Assembly: GCF_016107685.1 (NCBI RefSeq)
Contig: NZ_JABASY010000003.1
Span: forward strand, 248,001 to 312,000
Direction: 5' to 3'
DNA length: 64,000 nt
Origin: Brevibacterium yomogidense
GTDB taxonomy: Bacteria > Actinomycetota > Actinomycetes > Actinomycetales > Brevibacteriaceae
Both the position numbers and the translations under genes were made by a program. Positions 51,642-60,195 of this stretch are shown piece by piece. Each line of letters begins with the position of its first letter. Positions within the stretch are counted from its first letter, which is position 1. The notes under the pieces were generated by a model. The model saw only the letters and a list, made by a program, of their open reading frames with translations. It did no database searches and was not told where the DNA came from.

Positions 51642-52406
51642 CTACCGCCCCGTCCACTCCATCGGCTCCTTCGTCAGGAACGCCTCAACAGCGCCGGCGA
51701 AGTCCTCGCTGCCGTACACCGCAGAAACGACGTCCGAATCGTCGACCTCTCCCCCGGCGTTCAGCCGCCGCAGGTTCTCCTTGATCGACCACTGCGTCAA
51801 AGGAGCACCGCTGGCCACCTCCGCCACCACACGCTCCGCCGCCTCGTCCAGATCCTCGGCGACCTCCGTGAGGAATCCGCTCAACAGCGCTTCCTGCGCA
51901 TCCACCCGCCGCGCCATCAGCAGCATCGACGCCGCCCTCGGCTCCCCGAACGCGCGCACCAACCGCCGCAGAGTGTTCGCCGACAAGGTGTTGCCCAGCG
52001 TCTTCGCGATCGGCACGGAGAACGACGCTTTGCTCGACCCCACTCGGATATCCGCGCAACTGGCGATGCCCAGCCCACCGCCCACGCAGTGACCGTCGAT
52101 CACCGCGACGACCGGCTTCTTCACCGCCGCCAGAGCACCCAGCACCGCGTCGATCTTCTTCTCGTACTCGACACCGTCCTCACCGGTGAACCCGCGGAAC
52201 TGCGCGATGTCCGTCCCGGCGACGAACGCCCGGCCGCCCGCGCCGCGCAGCACCAGCACCCGCAACGACGGATCCTCGTCGACACGCGTGCACGCCTCGG
52301 CCAGCCCCTGGTACATCTCGAACGTCATCGCGTTGCGGGCCTCGGGCCGGTTGAAGGTGACATGCAGTGCCGCCCCACGGACCTCGGTCACCAAGTGCTC
52401 AGTCAT
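51642..52406 (-). CDS. Enoyl-CoA hydratase/isomerase family protein
   Basis: A 254-residue crotonase-fold enzyme. The oxyanion hole segments GGRAFVAGTDIAQF and DGHCVGGGLGIASCADIRVG are clear. The position of the usual second catalytic Glu region (GEPRAASMLLMARRVDAQEA) is present. It may act as hydratase, isomerase or CoA-ester hydrolase. The ATG at 52406 starts at the conserved TEHLVTEVRG; an ATG six codons earlier overlaps the CoA-transferase stop. It is in one operon with that CoA-transferase, so both probably work on the same acyl-CoA. Confidence 0.9.
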   Translation of the reverse strand: MTEHLVTEVRGAALHVTFNRPEARNAMTFEMYQGLAEACTRVDEDPSLRVLVLRGAGGRAFVAGTDIAQFRGFTGEDGVEYEKKIDAVLGALAAVKKPVVAVIDGHCVGGGLGIASCADIRVGSSKASFSVPIAKTLGNTLSANTLRRLVRAFGEPRAASMLLMARRVDAQEALLSGFLTEVAEDLDEAAERVVAEVASGAPLTQWSIKENLRRLNAGGEVDDSDVVSAVYGSEDFAGAVEAFLTKEPMEWTGR

Positions 52407-52423
52407 CCCCTGCTCCCCCATCA

Positions 52424-53707
52424 TCAGTGATCCGTCCCCGTCGACCCAGCCCTCGACCCACCCGTCGACCCGTCCCGACGCCCGCCCGCAGCAACCTCCG
52501 CCAGCACCCGCTCGGTGTCCGCACCCAGCGCGGGCCCCGCGTTGCCCCGCGTCACCTGCGACCGGGAGAACCGCATCGGATTCCCCAGCTGCTCGACCTC
52601 ACCCAACTCGGGGTGCTGGGCCGTCCAGAAGTAGTCGCGCGCCTTCAAATGCGCGTCGTTGAACACCTGCTCGTAGTCGTTGATGGGCGCTGCGGGGACG
52701 CCCACCCGGTTCATCTCCTCGAGCACGTCGTCGACCGTCCGGTTCCGCAGGCGATCCTCGACGACCGCGACGAGTCCTTCGCGGTTCTCCAGGCGCAGTT
52801 CCGGTTCCGCATACTTCGGGTGGTCCTCCAGGTCCGCGAAGTCGAACGCCTGGCAGAACCGCCTCCACGTCGCCTGCGCGTTGGCACCGATCGTCACGTG
52901 GCCGTCCTTCGCGAGCACCGCCTGGTAAGGGGCCTGTGCCTGGTGGGCGGAGCCGTTCGGCTGGCTCACCACTCCCGCACCGAAGTAGCTGCCCGCTTCC
53001 CACACCGCCAGCGACACTGCGGATTCGAAGAGGGACACATCCAGGTACTGGCCCTTCCCCGATTCCTTCCGCTCGTACAGGGCAGACACGATGCCCAGCG
53101 CCATGTACAGGGCGGTCGTGAGGTCGGAGATCGGCACCCCCACCTTCGCGGGTGGCTGGTCCTTGAACCCGGTGATGCTCATGAGTCCCGACCGCGCCTG
53201 CGCCATGATGTCCAAGCCGGCCAGCGGTGACAGCGGCCCGTCCTGGCCCCACCCCGAGGCCGAGGCGTACACCAGTCCCGGGAACTCCTCCTTCAGGTCG
53301 TCGTACCCGAATCCCATCTTCTTGAGCGAGCCGGGACGCAGGTTCTCGACGAACACGTCTGCGTCCGCGAGCAGCCCGCGCAGTGCCGCGCGGCCGTCGT
53401 CGGACTTCAGGTCGAGGACGATCGACTCCTTGTTCCGGTTGAGTCGGATGAAAGGGCTCGAGTGGCCGTCGATGAAGGGGCCGGATGCCCGCAGGGAGTC
53501 GCCGGTCCCGGGGGTCTCGATCTTGATGACGCGAGCTCCCATGTCCGCCAGCTGCATCGTCGCGTAGGGGCCGGCGATGAAGACGCCCACTTCCAGCACG
53601 GTGACGCCGGACAACGGGCCTGCCGAACTCTCCCGCGCAACCGCCGCCGAGGTGTCAGCCCGGTTCCCGGCTTCCGCCGCCTTCTCGTGTGCTGACTCGT
53701 CGGCCAT
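52424..53707 (-). CDS. CaiB/BaiF-type CoA-transferase
   Basis: A 427-residue class III CoA-transferase. It has the family pattern GVTVLEVGVFIAGPYATMQL, MGARVIKIETPGTGDSLR, NRNKESIVLDLKS, ADVFVENLRPGSLKKMG, and the catalytic Asp in SPLAGLDIMAQARSG. It moves CoA from one carboxylic acid to another (formyl-, carnitine-, 2-methylfumaryl- or bile-acid type). The N-terminal 30 residues are acidic and variable. The ATG at 53707 is preceded by AGGTGGGG. Divergent from a GntR regulator and coupled to an enoyl-CoA hydratase, it looks like an activation step for a carboxylic acid degraded by both. Confidence 0.92.
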   Translation of the reverse strand: MADESAHEKAAEAGNRADTSAAVARESSAGPLSGVTVLEVGVFIAGPYATMQLADMGARVIKIETPGTGDSLRASGPFIDGHSSPFIRLNRNKESIVLDLKSDDGRAALRGLLADADVFVENLRPGSLKKMGFGYDDLKEEFPGLVYASASGWGQDGPLSPLAGLDIMAQARSGLMSITGFKDQPPAKVGVPISDLTTALYMALGIVSALYERKESGKGQYLDVSLFESAVSLAVWEAGSYFGAGVVSQPNGSAHQAQAPYQAVLAKDGHVTIGANAQATWRRFCQAFDFADLEDHPKYAEPELRLENREGLVAVVEDRLRNRTVDDVLEEMNRVGVPAAPINDYEQVFNDAHLKARDYFWTAQHPELGEVEQLGNPMRFSRSQVTRGNAGPALGADTERVLAEVAAGGRRDGSTGGSRAGSTGTDH

Positions 53708-53739
53708 TCCCCACCTCATCGTGTCGTGCGTCACCGTCG

Positions 53740-53751
53740 ATTGTCTACAAT
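53740..53751. promoter_or_regulatory. GntR-type operator palindrome
   Basis: ATTGTCTACAAT is a perfect 12-base palindrome of the TnGTnnACnA form bound by FadR-type regulators. It is midway between the divergent CaiB and GntR genes and includes a -10-like TACAAT for the regulator, which suggests autorepression and control of the CoA-transferase operon. Confidence 0.65.
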
Positions 53752-53813
53752 AGGCGAGCGAGTGCACTGCTGCATACCCTTCGCAGTTAGCTGCCCGAAG
53801 AAAGAAGGTCGCG

Positions 53814-54572
53814 ATGACACCACGTTCCACGACCCCCGAGACCGGCCACGCGACCCCCGTCGACTCACTCATCGAGAGCCCCAGCCTGGCCGAGCTCGCA
53901 GCCGATCGGATCAGTGAGCTGGTCTTCCGCGGTGAGCTGCGGCCAGGCGACCGACTGGTCGAAGAGCACCTGTGCGAGCGGCTCGGGGTGTCCCGCGCAC
54001 CGGTGCGCGAAGGGCTGCGCATCCTCGAAGGGTCCGGGCTTGTCGTCCGCCGGCCCCGCGCGGGTGTGCGGGTCATCGACCTGACCCAGAACGATGTGTT
54101 CGAGATCCTCACCTTCCGGGAAGGCCTCGAACGCATGGCGGTGGAGCACCTCTACCGATACACGGACGACGTGACAGCGATCGACACCTCGCGCCTGGAC
54201 GCAGCGCTTTCTCAGCTTGCGCAGGCGTTCGAGCGGACCGATGATCAAGCTGCTCGTGTGCAGGCGAGCTTCGACTTCCACACGGAGCTCGTCCGCCTCT
54301 GCGGGAACTCGAGGATCATCGCGAGCTACACACTCATCACCACACAGGTGAAGCTGTGCATGTCGATGAACCTGCGGAAGCGCGACACGGAAGAGAATCC
54401 CACACAGAACGTAGCGCGTCACCAGTTGCTGCGAGATGCGGTTCTGTCCGGCGCACTCCCCGCTGCGTTACGCGCGCTTGCAGACCACGGCCACGATTCC
54501 TTCGCTCGCGATTTCCTCGCAGTGCTCCCCGGCAGCACACATCGGTCCACTCAATGGATGGCAGGAAGTTAG
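53814..54572 (+). CDS. GntR/FadR-family transcriptional regulator
   Basis: A 252-residue regulator with an N-terminal winged helix (SLAELAADRISELVFRGELR, LCERLGVSRAPVREGLRIL, LVVRRPRAGVRVI) and a C-terminal FCD ligand-binding domain with FDFHTELVRLCGNSR and a late ALRALADHGHDSF. An AAGAAGG site precedes the ATG. It is divergent from the CaiB-enoyl-CoA hydratase operon and probably responds to the acid or acyl-CoA they process, binding the ATTGTCTACAAT palindrome. Confidence 0.92.
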   Translation: MTPRSTTPETGHATPVDSLIESPSLAELAADRISELVFRGELRPGDRLVEEHLCERLGVSRAPVREGLRILEGSGLVVRRPRAGVRVIDLTQNDVFEILTFREGLERMAVEHLYRYTDDVTAIDTSRLDAALSQLAQAFERTDDQAARVQASFDFHTELVRLCGNSRIIASYTLITTQVKLCMSMNLRKRDTEENPTQNVARHQLLRDAVLSGALPAALRALADHGHDSFARDFLAVLPGSTHRSTQWMAGS

Positions 54573-54587
54573 AGCATCATTGACCCG

Positions 54588-55329
54588 TCAGCGAGAGAAG
54601 CCTCGAAGCCATTCATAGACCTCCGCACGGATCTCGGCCTCTCGAGAGGGGTCGCCCCAGACATCCGCGACCATACTGGCAACAGTTGCGGCATCGGTCA
54701 GGAGCTCAATGAGATAGCGATGCCCCAGAGCGACGGCCTCGCCGATGCTCGTGTCCGAGATACCACGGACGAAAGCGTCTGCCGCCTCTTGAGGCGGCAT
54801 GGCAAGGAGGAGCCGATAGAGATCCGCAAAGTCCTTCGGACGAAGTCGATCAGCGTTCCGCCTCAACTGACTCGGATCCATCCGCTCGTGGATCTTGTAT
54901 GCCTTCGCACAGAGCAGCGCGGCGGGACCGGCGACATACGCGTCGGCTGTCGGTCCACCGTCGAAAGACCGGAGCGTTCGCCACTGGCGATCGAGCACGC
55001 TGAGCTCAGTGCCACGAGTCGCTGACACGGTGTGCTTCCCGTGTCTACCCACACGGGCTGCTCGGATTCGCCGCTTCGTAACCAAGTTCAGTCATGCGCA
55101 TACTCAAGTTCGGAGATTCGCTCAGCAGTTGCGGAATCACACCAAGGTCACCATCGCGAGTCGTGTCCTCGGGCGGCAGGCCAGGGACCCCCTGGGTGAC
55201 TTCGATGACCGCGTGTCCTCCGAGGACAGTGAGGGCTTCGATCTGGTCGGCAAAACCGGTGAGGACGTCGATGAGTGCTCTCCGTGAGGTGATGATCTCG
55301 ATCTCGAGGTCATCGGGTACGCCGCTCAT
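54588..55329 (-). pseudogene. AbiEii/MenT-like nucleotidyltransferase toxin remnant
   Basis: Two overlapping frames together resemble a nucleotidyltransferase toxin of about 270 residues. The first (55329-55045) has VLGGHAVIEVTQG and TTRDGDLGVIPQLL, the GG and DxD motifs of the fold. The second (55085-54588) continues with RAARVGRHGKHTVSATRGTE, YVAGPAALLCAKAYKIHER and RPKDFADLYRLLLAMPP, as in this family. The break occurs near 55070, where the part expected to hold the third catalytic Asp (a VDLLVP-like strand) appears to be missing. It looks like an out-of-frame deletion, so the toxin is probably dead. It starts in the stop codon of an intact regulator/antitoxin gene. Confidence 0.65.
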
Positions 55330-56147
55330 GCTGTGACAGACAGCAGGGAACGGAGGGCGTCCTCAGCTTTGTCGGGCTCCCTGCCTGCACCCGCGAACGC
55401 GTCCAGCACTCCTTGTGCGCGTGAGACGAATCGGATGCCACCTTCGGTCTCCGTCCGTTCCAGTTCGTCACCGACGGGGGATATCAGCAACACACCACGA
55501 CCGGAGCCTGTTTCTTCCAAGTCGAGCTTCGCCACTGCCAGTGGAGGCGAGTCGACGTAGATAACCGGCCTCACTGCTGTCGCGGATGCGCGGTCCCGAC
55601 GAGTGGCCACGAGCCCTGAGATGGCGTAGGCGAACCCCGCTTCGTCAAGTCGGCGTGCGAGAGAGCGCCATCCTCCGTCAGCGACGACCGTGCGCTGCAA
55701 GACGCTACGGCGAGCAATCTTGCCCGCGTTGCCGGCGGACACCGCCACACACACGAGGTCATCGACATCCGTGCGGTCGGACAACCATCCGACACGACCC
55801 CACCGCCCCAGCCATCGGCTTACCGCCTCCGTGATCTGACTGTTGGCCGCAGCCGCACAAGGAGCGGTCGGAGAGCCCTCTGCCGCCGACCGCAGGGCAA
55901 GGTGCTTTTCGAGGACCGGCCGTGCGGCGGCGATCCCTGACGGGTCGCCGGCGGACACTACGGTGTCACCGTTGATCTGGTGCCCCGTTGCTTCGAGGAT
56001 GTGCGAAAGGGTTCCCCAGGTCGGGTCGAGCGTTCCCTGCTCGACCCGACCGATCGTCGAAGGCGCGACACCGGCGAGTTCCGCCAATTCCTTGCGAGTC
56101 ACTCCGCTCAGCACGCGTATTCGCTTGATGATCGTTGCCGCGTCCAC
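55326..56147 (-). CDS. XRE-family regulator, probable AbiEi-like antitoxin
   Basis: A 273-residue protein with an N-terminal XRE helix-turn-helix (IIKRIRVLSGVTRKELAELA, VAPSTIGRVEQGTLDPTWG) and a C-terminal domain of about 190 residues with LARRLDEAGFAYAISGLVAT and SPPLAVAKLDLEETG, resembling the antitoxin partners of AbiEii-type nucleotidyltransferases. The GTG at 56147 is preceded by AGAGGGGTGGGG. It overlaps the toxin remnant by four bases. A perfect palindrome just upstream is its likely operator. The function is inferred from domain order and the neighbour. Confidence 0.8.
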   Translation of the reverse strand: MDAATIIKRIRVLSGVTRKELAELAGVAPSTIGRVEQGTLDPTWGTLSHILEATGHQINGDTVVSAGDPSGIAAARPVLEKHLALRSAAEGSPTAPCAAAANSQITEAVSRWLGRWGRVGWLSDRTDVDDLVCVAVSAGNAGKIARRSVLQRTVVADGGWRSLARRLDEAGFAYAISGLVATRRDRASATAVRPVIYVDSPPLAVAKLDLEETGSGRGVLLISPVGDELERTETEGGIRFVSRAQGVLDAFAGAGREPDKAEDALRSLLSVTA

Positions 56148-56163
56148 GACCCCACCCCTCTTT

Positions 56164-56177
56164 TTGCGTATACGCAA
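56164..56177. promoter_or_regulatory. XRE operator palindrome
   Basis: TTGCGTATACGCAA is a perfect 14-base palindrome 17 bases before the GTG start of the XRE gene; its centre contains a -10-like TATACG. The position fits autorepression of a toxin-antitoxin operon. Confidence 0.7.
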
Positions 56178-56224
56178 TCCTACTGGACGAGGTGCGTCGG
56201 GGACACCCGCCGCCGTTGCACTTC

Positions 56225-57586
56225 TCAGACGAAGGGCAGGAGGAACGACAGGATCAGCAGCACCATGGCTCCGCCGAGTCGACTGGAGATCTGCAGGAAC
56301 GGCATGAGCTCGAACCGGTTCGCAGCCGACAGCACTGCGACGTCGCCTGTACCTCCCATATCTGTCATGCCCAGCCCCACACAGATCGTCGCTTCGATGA
56401 AGTACATCTTCACCAGGTAGCCGAGGAGACCGGCCGCGATCCCGCCGATGATCACCGTCGCGAGTACCAGGACGATGTACATGGGGTCGGAGATCAGCGC
56501 CACCACTGAACTCACGTCGATGTACGCGAAGCTGATCCCCACGAGAAGGGCCGGTGTCCACGCTGCGGCGACGAAGGAGAACCAGCCGGACGCAGCATCT
56601 TCGTACGTCTGGGGAAGCAGGCCGAAGATCTTGATGAGCGCTGCGGCAAGGATCGTCCACGCATACGGGTGGATCGCCGGTACGAAGTGTCCGATGACCT
56701 GGCCCAGGGTGTAGAGCATCGCCGCGAAGATGACGCCGACGATCAGCACGTTGAACCGGGCGCTGACGGACCGGTCGGGCACCTTGTAGTCCGAGGAGTC
56801 CCCCGCGACCCGGAGCAGGTTGCCTTCACCGTTGAATCCCTTGAACAGCTGGCGGCCGTTCTTGCCGAGTCCGTTGAGGACGCCGGCGAAGATGATCGTG
56901 AAGATGTTGCCGATGATCACGGCCGGGATGATCTGCGACAGCGCGTCTCCGGAGTCCACTCCCATCTGGGAGGCGTACATCTCGGACATCGGCACGGCGC
57001 CGGCCCCCACGCCTCCGCCGATGATCGGTGCGGCGATGAAGAAGATGCCATCCCAGAATCCGCGTCCCACCAGTGCGGAGAGTCCACCGACGCCCGCGAG
57101 GACGACAACGACCATGCCCAGGAGGGGCACTCCGTACCGGGCTCCGGCGGAGATGAGCAGCTTCCGGGGCATGCCCAGGATGCTTCCTGCGATGAGCGCC
57201 GCGATGTAGAAGTTGATGAATCCGTAGCCGCTCGTGAAGTTCGTCGCAGCTTCCACCAGTGCGTCCGGGAGCAGGTTCATTCCGGCGATGACCGCTGGCA
57301 GGACGACGCAGAAGACTGTCGGCGCACCGTAGTCTCTGATGACCGGGATGATGCTGCCCAGCCACCAGAGGAACCCGCCCAGCAGCATGGTGATCGCGAA
57401 CCCGGAGATCATCTCATCGGGCAGAGCACCCAGGTATCCCGCCACGATGAGGATGGCGATCAGCAGGAGGAAGTAGGGCCATTTGATGCCTGCGATCGTG
57501 CCGATGCGGTCACGACCCTCGTGCAGGTCGCCCTCGATCTCCTCGACCGGGGTGATGTACGTGTTGCTCTTCGGAGTGACCGTCAT
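56225..57586 (-). CDS. 2-hydroxycarboxylate transporter (2HCT family; citrate/malate type)
   Basis: A 453-residue symporter with 11-13 predicted helices. The two re-entrant loops of the family are visible as GGGVGAGAVPMSEMYA and MTDMGGTGDVAVLSAANR, and IAALIAGSILGMPRKLLISA is also typical. Members (CitS, MleP, CimH) import citrate, malate or lactate with Na+ or H+. It is divergent from a CitA/CitB-type two-component system with 226 bases in between, so a 2-hydroxycarboxylate probably induces it. No citrate lyase or malolactic gene is in the window. Confidence 0.93.
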   Translation of the reverse strand: MTVTPKSNTYITPVEEIEGDLHEGRDRIGTIAGIKWPYFLLLIAILIVAGYLGALPDEMISGFAITMLLGGFLWWLGSIIPVIRDYGAPTVFCVVLPAVIAGMNLLPDALVEAATNFTSGYGFINFYIAALIAGSILGMPRKLLISAGARYGVPLLGMVVVVLAGVGGLSALVGRGFWDGIFFIAAPIIGGGVGAGAVPMSEMYASQMGVDSGDALSQIIPAVIIGNIFTIIFAGVLNGLGKNGRQLFKGFNGEGNLLRVAGDSSDYKVPDRSVSARFNVLIVGVIFAAMLYTLGQVIGHFVPAIHPYAWTILAAALIKIFGLLPQTYEDAASGWFSFVAAAWTPALLVGISFAYIDVSSVVALISDPMYIVLVLATVIIGGIAAGLLGYLVKMYFIEATICVGLGMTDMGGTGDVAVLSAANRFELMPFLQISSRLGGAMVLLILSFLLPFV

Positions 57587-57654
57587 TGGTGACCTCTCTC
57601 ATCGCCGTCTCGTCGTCGAGCGGAATGGTGGGCGGCGGCATTGCGGACGCCGCA

Positions 57655-57688
57655 TGAGGTGTGACCTCAGTGACATCGGGTCGATGTC
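57655..57688. promoter_or_regulatory. Two adjacent palindromes between transporter and two-component system
   Basis: TGAGGTGTGACCTCA (57655-57669) is a perfect 15-base palindrome, followed three bases later by GACATC-GGGTC-GATGTC (57672-57688), perfect with a five-base gap. They lie 70-100 bases from the 2HCT start and 125 or more from the kinase start, a plausible place for an activator such as the response regulator. Confidence 0.55.
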
Positions 57689-57812
57689 CGGAACAGAGTC
57701 GCAAACAACGACTGCGCTGTCCTGGTTGCGTTCATATTGGTCGTGGGCCGCGAACGGTGCGCAGACCGTACGATGCCCACAGACGAGGGCGTCCCCAGAA
57801 GGGAGGTGTGTG

Positions 57813-59465
57813 ATGAATGCTGCCTCAGCGAGCCGCAGGCGACGGAAGCTGAGCGACGGTCCTCTTGCCCGTCAGCAGTTCTTCCTGCAGCTCGCCCTCA
57901 TCGTCGCTGTGAGTGTCGCGCTCAGCCTCACCACCTACAGCAGAGCGGTGAGTTCCACACACGAAGCTGCCTCCGACCGGGTGCTCAGCATCGCCGAAAC
58001 CATTGCGCACACACCGTTCGTCGCCGAGGCGGTGGTCTCCTCCGATCCGTCCGCTCAGCTCCAGCCCTACGCGTTGACCATCATGGATACGGCTGACGTC
58101 GACTTCATCACCATCATGAATCGCGACCGCACTCGGTACACACACCCGGACCCTGATCAGCTGGGCAAGCCGTACATCGGCACCATCGATGCGGCTTTGG
58201 GCGGCGGCAGTCAGGTCGAGGAGTACACGGGCACGCTGGGCCCGTCGGTGCGGGCGATCGTGCCGATCTACGACGACTCCCAGAACGTCGTGGCCATGGT
58301 CGCGGTCGGGGTCACGCTCGAGACACTGTCTGTGGCGCGCGCGGCGTCGCTTCCCCAGATCATCACGATTGCTGCGGTTGCGATCCTTCTGGGCGGGTTC
58401 GGGTCATGGAAGCTCAGCCGCTATCTGCGACGGGCGACGCTGGGCTACGGCAATGAGCAGCTCAGGCGCCTCTTCGCGTTCTACAACTCCGCTCTGCATT
58501 CCGTGCGGGAGGGGCTCATCCTCATCGACGATGAGGGGCGGCTGGCCCTGTACAACGATGAGGCGGCCCGGCTGCTCGACCTTCCCCCGACCGACGACCG
58601 GCGTCCGGTCCCCCTGTCAGAGGTGGTGCTGCCGGACTCGGTCCGCACGCTGCTCTCCTCCGGTCGTGATGCCCTCGACGAAGTCCACTTGACCCGCGAC
58701 CGCGTGCTCGTCATCAATCAGAACAGGGCGAGCCAGCCGCACGCCGACGACGTCCTCGATGGAGGCGTCGAAGGTGCGGTCGCGACCCTGCGGGATCGCA
58801 CCGACATCCAGGAGCTCACCGGTGAGCTGGAGACCATGCGCACTCTGTCCGAAGCACTGCGCGCCCAGACACACGAGCATGCGAACCGGATGCACACCCT
58901 GGCCAGCCTCATCGAACGCGGGCGGGAGCACGAGGCGCTGGAGTTCGCCGTGCAGGACCGGCAGGAGTCGCAGAAGCTCACCGACGCGTTCGTCGATTCC
59001 CTGGATGAGCCGTTCATCACGGCGCTGATGATCGGGAAGGCCGCTCAGGCCAATGAACGAGGGCTCACGCTGACACTCACCGGTTCGGGCGAGGTCCCAC
59101 CCGGCAGCTTGGATGCACGCGACCTCGTCACGGTGGCCGGAAACCTCCTCGACAACGCCTTCGATGCGGCAGCAGCCTCGGAGGAGAGGCATGTGTGGGC
59201 GGATTTCACGGCTGCCGACGGCGAGCTCATCATCACGATCGCAGATTCTGGGCACGGAATCGTGCAGGACGACATTGATACGATCTTCCGTCTGGGTGCC
59301 ACTGCGAAGACCGGCCCGCCTCACCGACTGGGGCGCGGATTCGGGCTGGTCCTCGTGCGTCAGGCCGTCACGAGGCTCGGAGGTGAGCTCCACGTCGAAT
59401 CGGACGGTGGAGCGATCTTCACAGTGGTCCTTCCGCTGGCCGAAGGAGGCACAGATGAGCAGTGA
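57813..59465 (+). CDS. Sensor histidine kinase, CitA/DcuS type
   Basis: A 550-residue membrane kinase. Helix 1 is at about 22-42, the extracytoplasmic PAS-like sensor at about 43-178 contains RTRYTHPDPDQLGKPY (the Arg and His typical of carboxylate binding in CitA), and helix 2 is at about 180-197. A cytoplasmic PAS follows (SVREGLILIDDEGRLALYND). The transmitter has the phospho-accepting His354 in AQTHEHANRMHTL, an N box (NLLDNAFDAA) and G boxes (DSGHGI, GRGFGLVLV). A GGAGG site precedes the ATG. It should sense citrate, malate or another C4/C6 acid and control the divergent 2HCT transporter. Confidence 0.94.
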   Translation: MNAASASRRRRKLSDGPLARQQFFLQLALIVAVSVALSLTTYSRAVSSTHEAASDRVLSIAETIAHTPFVAEAVVSSDPSAQLQPYALTIMDTADVDFITIMNRDRTRYTHPDPDQLGKPYIGTIDAALGGGSQVEEYTGTLGPSVRAIVPIYDDSQNVVAMVAVGVTLETLSVARAASLPQIITIAAVAILLGGFGSWKLSRYLRRATLGYGNEQLRRLFAFYNSALHSVREGLILIDDEGRLALYNDEAARLLDLPPTDDRRPVPLSEVVLPDSVRTLLSSGRDALDEVHLTRDRVLVINQNRASQPHADDVLDGGVEGAVATLRDRTDIQELTGELETMRTLSEALRAQTHEHANRMHTLASLIERGREHEALEFAVQDRQESQKLTDAFVDSLDEPFITALMIGKAAQANERGLTLTLTGSGEVPPGSLDARDLVTVAGNLLDNAFDAAAASEERHVWADFTAADGELIITIADSGHGIVQDDIDTIFRLGATAKTGPPHRLGRGFGLVLVRQAVTRLGGELHVESDGGAIFTVVLPLAEGGTDEQ

Positions 59466-60156
59466 GCACACGCTGCGGGTGCTGATCGTCGAAGACGACC
59501 CGATGACGGCGGAAGCACACGCCGACTACGTCCGTCGCGTCCCCGGATTCTCTGTCGCCGGCATCAGTCTGAACGGCGCAGACGTCCTCACACGCATGGA
59601 TGCGTGGGCGGACGCCGGCGACCCGGTCGACATCGTCCTGCTGGACATGAACCTCACGGACTCGCACGGTCTGGAAGTGGCGCGGCGGATCAACCACAGC
59701 AGACACGATGCGAACATCATCGCCGTCACTGCGGTGCGCCACCTGCAGGTGATCAAGAGTGCGCTGTCTTCCGGCATCACGCAGTACCTCATCAAGCCGT
59801 TCACCTTCGCGGTATTCCGGGAGAAGCTCGAGAACCAGCGGGAGTTCCGGCTGAACCTCGCAAGCAGCGGAGACCTGGCGACCCAGGCCACGGTCGACAA
59901 TGCCTTCAGCGCTTTGCGCGCCACGCCGCAGACACGACTGCCCAAGGGACTCATCGAAGAGACCCTGAGGGAGGTCTCGTCCGTGGTGCGGACGTCAGAA
60001 AGCGCGGTGTCGGCCACAGAGGTCGGACAACGGCTGGACCTGTCCCGCGTGACGGTGCGCCGCTACCTGGAGCACCTCGCGAGTACCCAACAGGTCGTCA
60101 AGCAAGCGCGACACGGTGCCCCCGGGCGCCCCGAATTCGAGTATCGGTGGGCCTGA
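59455..60156 (+). CDS. Response regulator, CitB/DcuR type
   Basis: A 233-residue regulator. The receiver domain has the acidic pair (VEDDP, 13-15), phospho-accepting Asp64 (VLLDMNL), Thr92 and Lys114 (LIKPF). After a linker, the C-terminal part contains a helix-turn-helix (SATEVGQRLDLSRVTVRRYL) typical of CitB/DcuR proteins. It overlaps the kinase gene by 11 bases, so the pair is co-translated. Likely target: the divergent transporter promoter with the tandem palindromes. Confidence 0.94.
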   Translation: MSSEHTLRVLIVEDDPMTAEAHADYVRRVPGFSVAGISLNGADVLTRMDAWADAGDPVDIVLLDMNLTDSHGLEVARRINHSRHDANIIAVTAVRHLQVIKSALSSGITQYLIKPFTFAVFREKLENQREFRLNLASSGDLATQATVDNAFSALRATPQTRLPKGLIEETLREVSSVVRTSESAVSATEVGQRLDLSRVTVRRYLEHLASTQQVVKQARHGAPGRPEFEYRWA

Positions 60157-60195
60157 GACCAACGGACACCTCGTCGATCCGGGCGGCAGAGCCGG

